6,158 nucleotides of DNA, from contig DHJN01000090.1 of assembly GCA_002404345.1 (NCBI GenBank), forward strand, positions 14,748-20,905. Reading direction: 5' to 3'. This document shows, piece after piece, positions 1 through 6,108 of this stretch; position 1 is the stretch's first letter, and each line of letters opens with the position of its first letter. Below the pieces are notes generated by a model that was not told the origin of the DNA, ran no database searches, and was given only the letters and a program-made list of their open reading frames with translations. This DNA is from Actinobacteria bacterium UBA4719 (GTDB taxonomy: Bacteria > Actinomycetota > Actinomycetes > Actinomycetales > Dermatophilaceae). The translations under genes were made by a program, and so were the position numbers.

Positions 1-1012
1 GGTCGTCGCCGGTCAGCTCGACGTACAGCGCGGTCATGGCGCCTTCAGCGGCAGGACTCACCAGCAACCCGTTGACCTCGCTCAGCGCGTCGTAACCGGT
101 CATCCCGGCAACCGGCCAGGCTGACGGGAGCTGTTCGCCCGGCTCGGTGATCTTCTCCACCGTGATCCAGCAGGTCGGGGCAGCAGCCGCCAACCGGTCG
201 AGGTAGCCGCCCGGGTCGACCAGGCCGTCAGGGTGATCGACTCGAAGACCCGTCACCCCGTAGGTGGACACCCAGCGCAGGATCTCGTCGTGAGTCGCGT
301 CAAAGACCGCTGGGTCCTCGACCCGCAGACCGGCCAGGTCGGTGATCGCGAAGAAACGGCGGTAGTTCTGCGCGGTGCCCGCGCGGCGGAAGCTGACCAG
401 CTGGTAGTGCTGCCGATCGTGCACCGCAGCAGGGCTGCCCTGACCGGTCCCGGGCGCGATCGGATACCGATGCTCGTAGTAGCGCAGCTCGCCGTCGCCG
501 ATCGTGAGCTCGGCGCCCTGGTCGGCGCCGTCACCGAGCACCGGGATCAGGATCCTGCCGTCGTTGATCTGCCAGTCGATGTCGAACCAGCGGGCGAACG
601 GCGACTTCTGACCCATTCGCAGCACGTCCCACCAGGCGTGGTTCTCGCGCGGAACGGCAACGCCCATGTGATTGGGCACGATGTCGACGACCAGACCCAG
701 ACCAGCCGCGCGGCAGGCTTGGGCCAGCGTGGCAAGGCCAGCAGCAGCGCCGCGGTCAGGATCGACGAGCCGGTGATCGACCGTGTCGTACCCATGGCTG
801 GATCCGGTGGTCGAGCGCAGCAAGGGCGAGACGTAGACCGCCCCAACTCCGAGCTCGGCCAGGTAGCCGCACGCCGCGGCTGCGTCGAACAGGGTGAAAT
901 CCGCCGTGATCTGCAGCCGGTACGTGGCGCTGGGGGCAGCGGGACCGCTGGAACCGCTGGCATGCGGACCGTTCAGTGTCGTCCGTGCTTCGGAAAACTT
1001 CGCGGGCGCCAT
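1..1012 (-). CDS. treY: malto-oligosyltrehalose synthase TreY, N-terminal part (runs off left edge)
   Basis: TreY (GH13 family) is a cytoplasmic enzyme that turns the reducing-end alpha-1,4 bond of a maltooligosaccharide into an alpha,alpha-1,1 bond, giving maltooligosyltrehalose, which TreZ then cuts to free trehalose. The frame is open from ATG 1012 to the window edge (337 codons), less than half of the roughly 750-850 residues usual for the family. Visible landmarks in order are ATYRLQ near residues 29-34; the GH13 region I strand VVDIVPNHM ending at M116, with D110 and N114-H115; the nucleophile motif LRVDHPDGL with D259; the acid/base motif VEKI with E286; and WPVAGMTGYD, typical of TreY. 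ATG 1012 is the only usable start before the conserved core. It gives about 28 residues of low-complexity leader (Ser/Ala/Gly/Pro) and has no strong ribosome binding site. The gene is divergent from the next one, and neither treX nor treZ is visible. Function is clear from the motifs. Confidence 0.94.
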   Translation of the reverse strand, partial: MAPAKFSEARTTLNGPHASGSSGPAAPSATYRLQITADFTLFDAAAACGYLAELGVGAVYVSPLLRSTTGSSHGYDTVDHRLVDPDRGAAAGLATLAQACRAAGLGLVVDIVPNHMGVAVPRENHAWWDVLRMGQKSPFARWFDIDWQINDGRILIPVLGDGADQGAELTIGDGELRYYEHRYPIAPGTGQGSPAAVHDRQHYQLVSFRRAGTAQNYRRFFAITDLAGLRVEDPAVFDATHDEILRWVSTYGVTGLRVDHPDGLVDPGGYLDRLAAAAPTCWITVEKITEPGEQLPSAWPVAGMTGYDALSEVNGLLVSPAAEGAMTALYVELTGDD

Positions 1013-1151
1013 TTGTTGATGAACTCGATCCGCTTGTCGTGGGCGTCGTATCGCTGCCCGCTAGGCTACCTCGGCCTCTCGAGCTTGGACCGCATCGGAA
1101 CCCTGTGCCACACCCCGCGCCGCGCGGCCCTGGGCAGCTAGATTGGTGAGC
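1013..1151. promoter_or_regulatory. divergent intergenic region between treY and the DinB-like gene
   Basis: About 130-140 bp separate the two divergent starts, so promoters for both genes should lie here. I could not assign a convincing -35/-10 pair on either strand. It contains one copy of the octamer GCTTGGAC at 1083-1090, the same word found three times upstream of the TetR gene near 2140-2176. Confidence 0.4.
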
Positions 1152-1748
1152 ATGGCGGGTCTCGTGCAGCTGCACCGCAGCGTTCTGGAATCCAGCATCG
1201 GAATCGTCGGCCATGTGACGGCCCGCGATCTCGAGCGGCCCACGCCGTGCACCGGGTGGACGCTTCGCCGCCTGCTGGCACACATGGTCGGACAGAACTA
1301 CGGCTACGCGGCGGCAGCGGATGGCGCGGTTCATGATCGGGTCGTCTTTGCGGACCGGCCGGTCAGCGACCAGCCCGCCGAGGACTACGCTGCCTCAGCG
1401 CGAAGGGTGATCGAAGCGTTCGGGGCGCCCTCTCTCATCGGGGGCAGCATCTACCTCCCCGAAGTGCGCGGAGGTATGACTCATTCGGCGCCCATGGCGA
1501 TCGGATTCAACCTCCTCGACTGTGTCGCGCATGGGTGGGACGTCGCCAAGTCGCTCGACATCGCGGCCGAGTTCGATGACGATGCACTTCAGGTTGCGCT
1601 GAAGGTCGCCGAAGCGGTCCCGGCCGAAGCGCAGACCATTGATGATCGAACTCCCTTCCGACCGAGCGTTCCCACCGCGAGCACCTCGATGCTGGATCGA
1701 GTCATCGCGACCCTGGGCCGCTCGCCAGGCTGGACACCTCCGACCTGA
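1152..1748 (+). CDS. TIGR03086-type DinB/maleylpyruvate isomerase-like metal-binding protein
   Basis: This 198-residue protein belongs to the DinB-like, mycothiol-dependent maleylpyruvate isomerase N-terminal superfamily, in the actinobacterial TIGR03086 group. These are four-helix-bundle proteins that usually bind a divalent metal through a His/acidic/His triad. The exact substrate of this group is unknown, though some relatives are mycothiol-dependent. The family signature PTPCTGWTLRRLLAHMVG lies at about residues 30-47, with H44 as the first ligand. LLDCVAHGWDVAKSL at 121-135 offers D123 and H127 as the other two ligands, spaced as in the family. The C-terminal LDRVIATLGRSPGW at 181-194 matches the usual family ending. 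Length is normal and there is no signal peptide or membrane segment. In-frame TTG 1143 and GTG 1146 are alternative starts. ATG 1152 was chosen because it leads into the conserved first helix, but no strong ribosome binding site settles it. The gene stands alone, divergent from treY. Confidence 0.88.
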   Translation: MAGLVQLHRSVLESSIGIVGHVTARDLERPTPCTGWTLRRLLAHMVGQNYGYAAAADGAVHDRVVFADRPVSDQPAEDYAASARRVIEAFGAPSLIGGSIYLPEVRGGMTHSAPMAIGFNLLDCVAHGWDVAKSLDIAAEFDDDALQVALKVAEAVPAEAQTIDDRTPFRPSVPTASTSMLDRVIATLGRSPGWTPPT

Positions 1749-1778
1749 CATCGCGTGAATTGCCTTGCCATTATTGGC

Positions 1779-2074
1779 AGCTCGTTCCACAGCTCCTCCA
1801 GCTTCAGGGCACCGATGAGGTTGCCTTCCTTGCACAGCACGGCCACCAGCTCGCAGTACACGCTCAGGACGCCGGTCTCGATCAGGTGGGTGCGCACCAC
1901 GGCGCCCACGGCCTGCTCGAACAGGGCCGGGTCGGGGAAACCGTCCACCATGAACATGGCGAGGGTCTGTTCGGCGTCCAGAGTCAGGAATCGTCCCTCG
2001 CTCTCGGTCCGTTCCAGCCGGAGCTGCGGGAGTGCGGCGCGAAGGGCTTGTGCGTGTTCGGCGGCGCCAATCAC
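1779..2074 (-). pseudogene. truncated MEDS-domain gene copy (copy 1)
   Basis: This is a fragment of a MEDS (MEthanogen/methylotroph, DcmR Sensory) domain gene, a domain found in sensory and regulatory proteins. Read on the minus strand from GTG 2074, it gives VIGAAEHAQALRAALPQLRL, then FLTLDAEQTLAMFMVDGFPD, and finally EELWNE. This matches residues about 58-156 of the fuller MEDS gene at the right end of the window. Ungapped comparison of 1781-2070 with 5641-5930 gives about 86% identical bases. The N-terminal third, including the region matching HVVFFFDGNQELLHEV in the other copy, is missing. Homology also stops just after ELWNE, so the C-terminal block containing FSVFCAHP is absent. The frame stays open for about 60 more codons to 1589, but that tail is only the antisense of the DinB-like gene. 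A short protein from GTG 2074 is possible but would lack both ends of the domain. Confidence 0.82.
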
Positions 2075-2197
2075 CCCTTGATTCCAGAAACCGGGGTGGA
2101 CAAGCCCCGCTCAATTACCGGTGTAGTGTTTGAGCAGTTGCTTGGACTACTCGCTTGGACCATCTCCAGCTTGGACTATCTCTGGGAAAGTGGCGCA
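2075..2197 (+). promoter_or_regulatory. leader region of the TetR gene with three GCTTGGAC direct repeats
   Basis: This stretch holds no gene. It has three direct copies of GCTTGGAC at 2140-2147, 2153-2160 and 2169-2176, with starts 13 and 16 bp apart. The second and third are followed by similar bases (CATCTC, TATCTC). The copies end 21 bp before the TetR start, so they fall where an operator or promoter would lie, and autoregulation by the TetR protein is the simplest guess. TTGGAC at 2155-2160 resembles a -35 box, with TATCTC at 2177-2182 after a 16-bp spacer, but the -10 match is poor. A short GC stem (CGGGG 2092-2096, CCCCG 2105-2109, loop of 8) also lies here, of unknown meaning. The array is directly visible; its role is inferred. 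Confidence 0.45.
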
Positions 2198-2854
2198 ATG
2201 GCCAGTTCAGGAGCGCGACGCACCATCAGCGCCGCACGTCCACGCCCAGGGGGCACACGGCAGGCGTTGATCGTCGCGGCGACCTCATCGCTGCGGGATG
2301 TCGGCTTCGCCCACGCCAGCGCCCGCGAGATCGCGCGCCGCGCCGGATGCAACCAGTCGCAGGTGTTCTACCACTTCGGGTCGGTGGTGGAGCTACTGCT
2401 GGCCGCGCTTGATGACGTCAGCGCCAGCCGCATGGCCGCGTACCGCTCGATACTCGAGCAGGCAACCACGCTCACGGGCCTGGTCGAGTCCGCGCAAACC
2501 ATCTTGACCGAGGATCTCGACTCAGGTGATGTCAGGGTTCTCGTCGAGATGATCACGGGAGCGCAGTCGGTCCCCGGGCTCGGCGACCAGGTCGCGCAGC
2601 GGCTCGTGCCGTGGAACGCATTTGCCGAGGAGGCGGTCCAGCGCGCGCTGAGCGTGGTGCCGCTCGGCTCCCTGGTGTCGGCCCCTGAGGTGGCGCACGT
2701 CCTCGTCGCCGGACTGCTCGGGCTGGAGCTGCTCGCGAATCTGGACGGCGACCGGACTCAGGCGATCTCCCTGTTTGGACGCGCCCGGATGCTGGCTGGT
2801 CTCCTCGAGATGACCGGGGCGTTACCGGGCATGCCGGCACCGGAGCAGTCATGA
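2198..2854 (+). CDS. TetR/AcrR-family transcriptional regulator
   Basis: This is a 218-residue one-component regulator with an N-terminal TetR DNA-binding domain and a divergent ligand-binding C-terminus. The helix-turn-helix lies at about residues 20-66: a first helix in GTRQALIVAATSSLRDVGF, then SAREIARRAGCNQSQVFYHF (41-60), with NQSQVFYHF as the recognition helix. The C-terminal part is all-helical in character and gives no clue to the ligand. The frame is open far upstream, but ATG 2198 is chosen because GGGAAAG at 2184-2190 sits 7 bases before it and the protein then has normal TetR length. Upstream codons are only the antisense of the MEDS fragment. Its TGA overlaps the ATG of the next gene (ATGA at 2851-2854), so the two are almost certainly co-transcribed and translationally coupled. 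The three GCTTGGAC repeats just upstream are candidate binding sites for this protein. Confidence 0.93.
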   Translation: MASSGARRTISAARPRPGGTRQALIVAATSSLRDVGFAHASAREIARRAGCNQSQVFYHFGSVVELLLAALDDVSASRMAAYRSILEQATTLTGLVESAQTILTEDLDSGDVRVLVEMITGAQSVPGLGDQVAQRLVPWNAFAEEAVQRALSVVPLGSLVSAPEVAHVLVAGLLGLELLANLDGDRTQAISLFGRARMLAGLLEMTGALPGMPAPEQS

Positions 2855-3771
2855 GCCACCCAGGAGCCTCGATGGACGCCGTGACCGGTGGATTCAGCTA
2901 CTCAGGTGCGGCGATCGCGCGGCAGTTGCTGACCCACGGCAGGCGGGTTCGGACCCTTACCGGCCATCCCGGCCGCGCGCCGGCGGGGTCGGAGCTGGAC
3001 GTGCGCCCATTGATGTTTGCCGACGCTGAGCTGTTGCGGGCCTCCCTGGCTGGAGTGGACACTCTGTACAACACGTACTGGGTGCGATTCCCGCACGGAG
3101 CCACGACCTTCGACGTCGCTGTGGAAAACAGCCGGCGGCTGTTCGCGGCTGCGACCGCGGCCGGGGTGCGCCGCATCGTGCACATCTCGATCACCCATCC
3201 GGACATGGACTCGCCCTATGCGTACTTTCGCGGGAAGGCTGCCGTCGAGCAGCTGCTGGCAGAGACTGGTCTGCCGCATGCGATCGTCCGGCCAGCGATT
3301 CTGTTCGGCGCAGACGGCGTCCTGATCAACAATGTCGCGTGGATGCTGCGTCACATGCCGGTGGTCGCCGTCGGTGGCAATGGCACCTACCGGGTCCGCG
3401 GCATCCATGTCGACGACCTGGCGCGGCTGTGCGTGGAGCTAGGTGCCGGTGACACGGACACGGTCGTCGACGCTGTCGGCCCCCAGTCCGTGACCTTCCG
3501 CGAGCTCATCGACTGCGTGCGTACCGCCGTGAGCAGCAGGGCGCTCGTGCTGCCCGTGCCCGGCTGGGTCATGCCGCCGTTGACTGCCGCGCTCGGATTC
3601 GTGCTCCGCGACACTCTGCTCACGGCCGACGAGTACCGGGCGATGGCGGACGGACTGGCTGACTCGAGTGCACCATCGACCGGCCGGATCGTGTTCACCG
3701 ACTGGGTGGCCGAGCACGGTGCGCAGTTCGGGCGCCACTACGCCAACGAGATCGCCCGTCACTTTGCCTAG
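2851..3771 (+). CDS. NAD(P)-binding epimerase/NmrA-like protein (atypical SDR)
   Basis: This 306-residue Rossmann-fold protein belongs to the extended/atypical short-chain dehydrogenase group (NAD-dependent epimerase/dehydratase, NmrA-like). The nucleotide-binding loop VTGGFSYSG is at residues 11-19. Next come VDTLYNTYWVRFPHG (69-83), RRIVHISITHPDMDSPYAYF with the YFRGK motif (Y125, K129) matching the SDR YxxxK pair, HAIVRPAILFG (143-153), and IHVDDLARL (185-193). The substrate cannot be told. It may act on NADH-ubiquinone-type or sugar-like substrates, or serve as a redox sensor, as related proteins do. Two starts are possible. ATG 2851 overlaps the TetR stop and has GGAG at 2842-2845. ATG 2872 has AGGAG at 2862-2866 and begins right at the first beta strand (MDAVTGG), as relatives usually do, giving 299 residues. 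The TetR protein just upstream is its probable regulator. The stop codon lies inside a 21-bp tandem duplication. Confidence 0.9.
   Translation: MSHPGASMDAVTGGFSYSGAAIARQLLTHGRRVRTLTGHPGRAPAGSELDVRPLMFADAELLRASLAGVDTLYNTYWVRFPHGATTFDVAVENSRRLFAAATAAGVRRIVHISITHPDMDSPYAYFRGKAAVEQLLAETGLPHAIVRPAILFGADGVLINNVAWMLRHMPVVAVGGNGTYRVRGIHVDDLARLCVELGAGDTDTVVDAVGPQSVTFRELIDCVRTAVSSRALVLPVPGWVMPPLTAALGFVLRDTLLTADEYRAMADGLADSSAPSTGRIVFTDWVAEHGAQFGRHYANEIARHFA
2862..2866 (+). promoter_or_regulatory. ribosome binding site for the alternative internal start
   Basis: AGGAG sits 5 bases before ATG 2872, inside the first codons of the epimerase-like gene. It supports a 299-residue form that begins directly at the Rossmann strand. 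The upstream start at 2851 also has GGAG at matching distance, so both may be used. Confidence 0.5.
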
Positions 3772-3809
3772 TGCATCTCCTTGTGCAACTAGTGCATCTC
3801 CTTGTGCAA
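3768..3809. repeat. perfect 21-bp tandem duplication across a stop codon
   Basis: Two identical 21-bp units lie head to tail at 3768-3788 and 3789-3809, each starting CTAGTGCATCTCC and ending GTGCAA. The first supplies the TAG stop (3769-3771) of the epimerase-like gene. Each unit contains two TGCA words, giving TGCA at 3772, 3784, 3793 and 3805 (spacings 12, 9, 12). The lack of any difference between units suggests a recent duplication or selection for a repeated site. Confidence 0.9.
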
Positions 3810-3841
3810 TATGTGCCCGGCACTTGCGATATCTGCCCGGC
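3809..3841. repeat. 13-bp direct repeat with 20-bp period
   Basis: ATATGTGCCCGGC (3809-3821) and ATATCTGCCCGGC (3829-3841) differ at one base and start 20 bp apart, directly after the 21-bp duplication. The near-equal period suggests one array of four sites, but the sequence of this pair is not the same as the 21-bp unit. Confidence 0.65.
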
Positions 3842-3846
3842 GGCGG

Positions 3847-4301
<455 letters not shown>

Positions 4302-4430
4302 GCTGATCCGGGTGAGTTCGGTTGGCACTCTTGGCGTTCGGCCCACGTCAGGTGGCGCCCCCAGGCTCCCATAGGCAAGACTGTGCGCGGCAAGATGTCA
4401 CGCACCATCCGATCATCGGGGGACCTCAAC
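4302..4430 (+). promoter_or_regulatory. upstream region of the patatin gene
   Basis: These 129 bases between the MIP remnant and the chosen patatin start should hold the patatin promoter. I could not pick out a convincing -35/-10 pair. An in-frame GTG at 4383 and ATG at 4395 would extend the patatin protein by 16 or 12 residues, but neither has a good ribosome binding site and the added residues do not resemble the family. Confidence 0.35.
4418..4423 (+). promoter_or_regulatory. ribosome binding site that sets the patatin start
   Basis: GGGGGA lies 7 bases before ATG 4431 and is the strongest purine-rich site in the area. With the protein then starting MSNVAIACQGGG, directly at the first beta strand of the patatin fold, it decides for this start over GTG 4383 and ATG 4395. 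Confidence 0.75.
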
Positions 4431-5462
4431 ATGTCGAACGTCGCGATCGCATGCCAGGGCGGCGGCAGCCACACGGCGTTCACCGCCGGCGCACTGAAGT
4501 GTCTGCTGACCAAGGGTGACCACAGGATCGTGGCGCTGTCCGGCACCTCGGGAGGGGCGATCTGCGCTCTGCTCACCTGGTACGGCTTGCAGACCGGCGG
4601 GCCGACCGAGGCGGCTCGCCTGGTGGACGGCTTCTGGAAGGCCAACGAGGCGACCACGCTGATCGAGCAGGTGGCCAACACCTGGATGGTGAGCCTGGCC
4701 CGGCTGGAGGGTCAGGTGGCGCTGCCGGTTGTGAGCCCTTACGCCTACCCCGAGGTGGCTCGCCGTGCCCTGACCGATCTGCTGACTCGATTTGTCGACT
4801 TCGACCGGGTTGCCCGGCTGCAGGAGTCACCGGCGGACGCCCAACCGCTGCTGCTGATCGGTGCCGTCGACGTCGCCACCGGCGCCCACCGGGCGTTCTC
4901 CAACCGGCGCCGGGAGATCACCTTGAACGCAGTTCTCGCCTCGGCCGCCGTGCCGCCACTGTTCCGCGCCGTACACGAGGACGGCAGCTACTTCTGGGAC
5001 GGCCTGTTCAGCCAGAACCCGCCGGTGCGCGAGCTGCCCGACGCCGGTCCCGACGAGATCTGGGTGATCCGGATCAACCCGCTCACCACGTCTCGCGAGC
5101 CAAAGACGATGGCCGAGATTGCCGACCGCCGAAACGAGCTGTCCGGCAACCTGTCACTGGAGCAGGAACTGTACTTCATTCGCAAGGTCAACAAGTGGGC
5201 GGGCCGCCTGGGGGCCCCGTACCGGCATGTCGAGGTGCGCGAGATCGACCTCGACCTCGAGCTGGACCATGCAAGCAAGGTCGACCGCAGCCCTGCCTTC
5301 ATCGGATGGCTGCTGGACGAGGGCCAAAAGCAGGCGGGCCGCTTCCTGGCGGCATTGCCGGACGCAGGTCTGGCGGCATTGCCGGCTGCGGGCCTGACGG
5401 CGCTGCCAGCTGGGGGCACGGCGGCGCTGCCGATTGAAGATCTGGCGGCGCTGCCCAGCTGA
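4431..5462 (+). CDS. patatin-like phospholipase with C-terminal octapeptide repeats
   Basis: Patatin-like proteins are lipid acyl hydrolases that use a Ser-Asp dyad to cleave acyl esters of phospholipids or other lipids. In this 343-residue protein, the glycine-rich oxyanion loop GGGSHTAF is at residues 10-17. The nucleophile elbow LSGTSGG, with the GxSxG serine S40, is at 36-42. The dyad aspartate is D190 in YFWDGLFSQNPP. The strand ending WVIRINPL (211-218) and a helical region with YFIRKVNKW follow as in bacterial relatives. There is no signal peptide or membrane helix, so it is probably cytoplasmic. The catalytic domain ends near residue 300; residues 306-343 are five units of an AALP-type octapeptide, unusual for the family. 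All catalytic parts are intact. It follows the dead MIP gene without an obvious operon link and converges on the MEDS gene, with 17 bases between stop codons. The natural lipid substrate cannot be told. Confidence 0.92.
   Translation: MSNVAIACQGGGSHTAFTAGALKCLLTKGDHRIVALSGTSGGAICALLTWYGLQTGGPTEAARLVDGFWKANEATTLIEQVANTWMVSLARLEGQVALPVVSPYAYPEVARRALTDLLTRFVDFDRVARLQESPADAQPLLLIGAVDVATGAHRAFSNRRREITLNAVLASAAVPPLFRAVHEDGSYFWDGLFSQNPPVRELPDAGPDEIWVIRINPLTTSREPKTMAEIADRRNELSGNLSLEQELYFIRKVNKWAGRLGAPYRHVEVREIDLDLELDHASKVDRSPAFIGWLLDEGQKQAGRFLAALPDAGLAALPAAGLTALPAGGTAALPIEDLAALPS
5346..5462 (+). repeat. 24-bp tandem repeat encoding AALP octapeptides
   Basis: Five in-frame units lie at 5346-5369, 5370-5393, 5394-5417, 5418-5441 and 5442-5462 (the last cut short by the stop). 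They encode LAALPDAG, LAALPAAG, LTALPAGG, TAALPIED and LAALPS. The first two units are nearly the same at DNA level and the later ones have drifted. The unit is a multiple of three, so copy-number change would lengthen or shorten the tail without frameshift. Confidence 0.9.
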
Positions 5463-5481
5463 GGACCTGGCGCCTGGACCT
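5462..5481. terminator. imperfect palindrome between convergent genes, possible two-way terminator
   Basis: A 20-bp near-palindrome is centred on GGCGCC at 5469-5474, with eight pairing positions per arm and mismatches at 5465/5478 and 5468/5475. It starts at the end of the patatin gene and reaches the stop of the MEDS gene. It has no T-run and no free loop, so it is a weak candidate; position is the main argument. Confidence 0.25.
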
Positions 5482-6108
5482 ACGATGTCTCCCGCGCGGT
5501 GTCCGGGTCCGGGTCGAGGGGGTGACTCATGTGGATGTGGGTGTGCCGGTGGCAGATCTGGGCGAGACCGTCCCCAGGCTGGGCTTGGGCATCGGCAAGT
5601 GGATGTGCGCAGAACACCGAGAAGGTTGTGGTGTGTTGCACTCGTTCCACAGCTCCTCCAACTGCAGCGCACCAATGAGGTTGCCTGCCTTGCACAGCAC
5701 GGCCACCATCTCGCAGTACACGCTCAGGAGGCCGGTCTCGCTCAGGTGCGAGCGCACCGTGTTGCCCACGTTCGCCTCGAACAGGGCCGGATCCGGGAAG
5801 CCGTCCACCATGAACAGGGCGAGGGCCTGCTCGGCGTCCAGAGTCAGGAAACGTCCCTCGTGCTCGGCTCGCTCCAGCCGGAGCCGCGGGAGGGCGGCGC
5901 GGAGCGACTGGGTGTGTTCGGCGGTGGCGATCACCACCGAGTGCCCACCGTAGTTCAGGCCCTCGCTGACGCACCTGGTGACCTCGTGCAGCAGCTCCTG
6001 GTTGCCGTCGAAGAAGAACACGACGTGGTCGTTGTGTCCGTCCTGGTCGCGCGCCTCCCCGCCGGGGAACGACAGTGCCCGACCAGTCACCGCTTCGGAC
6101 AGCTGCAC
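5480..6108 (-). pseudogene. MEDS-domain gene, nearly full length, with a 1-bp frameshift (copy 2)
   Basis: The MEDS domain (DcmR sensory type) is found in bacterial and archaeal regulators; its ligand is not firmly known. Read from GTG 6108, the main frame shows HVVFFFDGNQELLHEV (28-43), HSVVIATAEHTQSLRAALPR (56-75), FLTLDAEQALALFMVDGFPD (87-106) and NLIGALQLEELWNE (143-156). After E156 that frame runs into unrelated sequence and stops at 5527. The next frame carries the expected continuation TTFSVFCAHPL and GLAQICHRHTH up to TAG 5480. Copy 1 has GAGCTGC where this copy has GAGTGC, so one base (G on the plus strand, between 5640 and 5641) appears lost. With it restored, the protein would be about 209 residues, the usual size. 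The frame is also open from 6108 to the window edge, so the true start may lie outside. A sequencing error would make this an intact gene; otherwise a 193-residue product with an altered C-terminus is made. Confidence 0.8.

Noticed and set aside
972..1065. Minus-strand peptide frame overlapping the treY start, reading RYDAHDKRIEFINKW and on to a stop near 972
   Set aside because: No start codon lies between the upstream stop and this stretch, and I do not recognise the sequence as any gene end. It is treated as chance coding in GC-rich DNA.
233..1141. Long plus-strand open frame of about 300 codons opposite treY
   Set aside because: It lies antisense to a frame with clear TreY catalytic motifs and shows no family resemblance. 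Such shadows are common in high-GC genomes.
2092..2109. Short GC stem (CGGGG/CCCCG) as a terminator
   Set aside because: Five base pairs, an eight-base loop and no T-run are too little to call a terminator.
1760..2197. Plus-strand frame fused upstream of the TetR gene
   Set aside because: It is only the antisense of the MEDS fragment plus intergenic DNA. The TetR protein has a good ribosome binding site at 2184-2190 and normal length from 2198.
4383..4430. Longer patatin start at GTG 4383
   Set aside because: It has no good ribosome binding site, and the added residues do not resemble the family, whereas GGGGGA before ATG 4431 is well placed.
5498..5516. Repeated CCGGGT units as a possible regulatory repeat
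   Set aside because: They encode alternating Asp-Pro codons (DPDPD) in the last residues of the MEDS gene, which explains the pattern.
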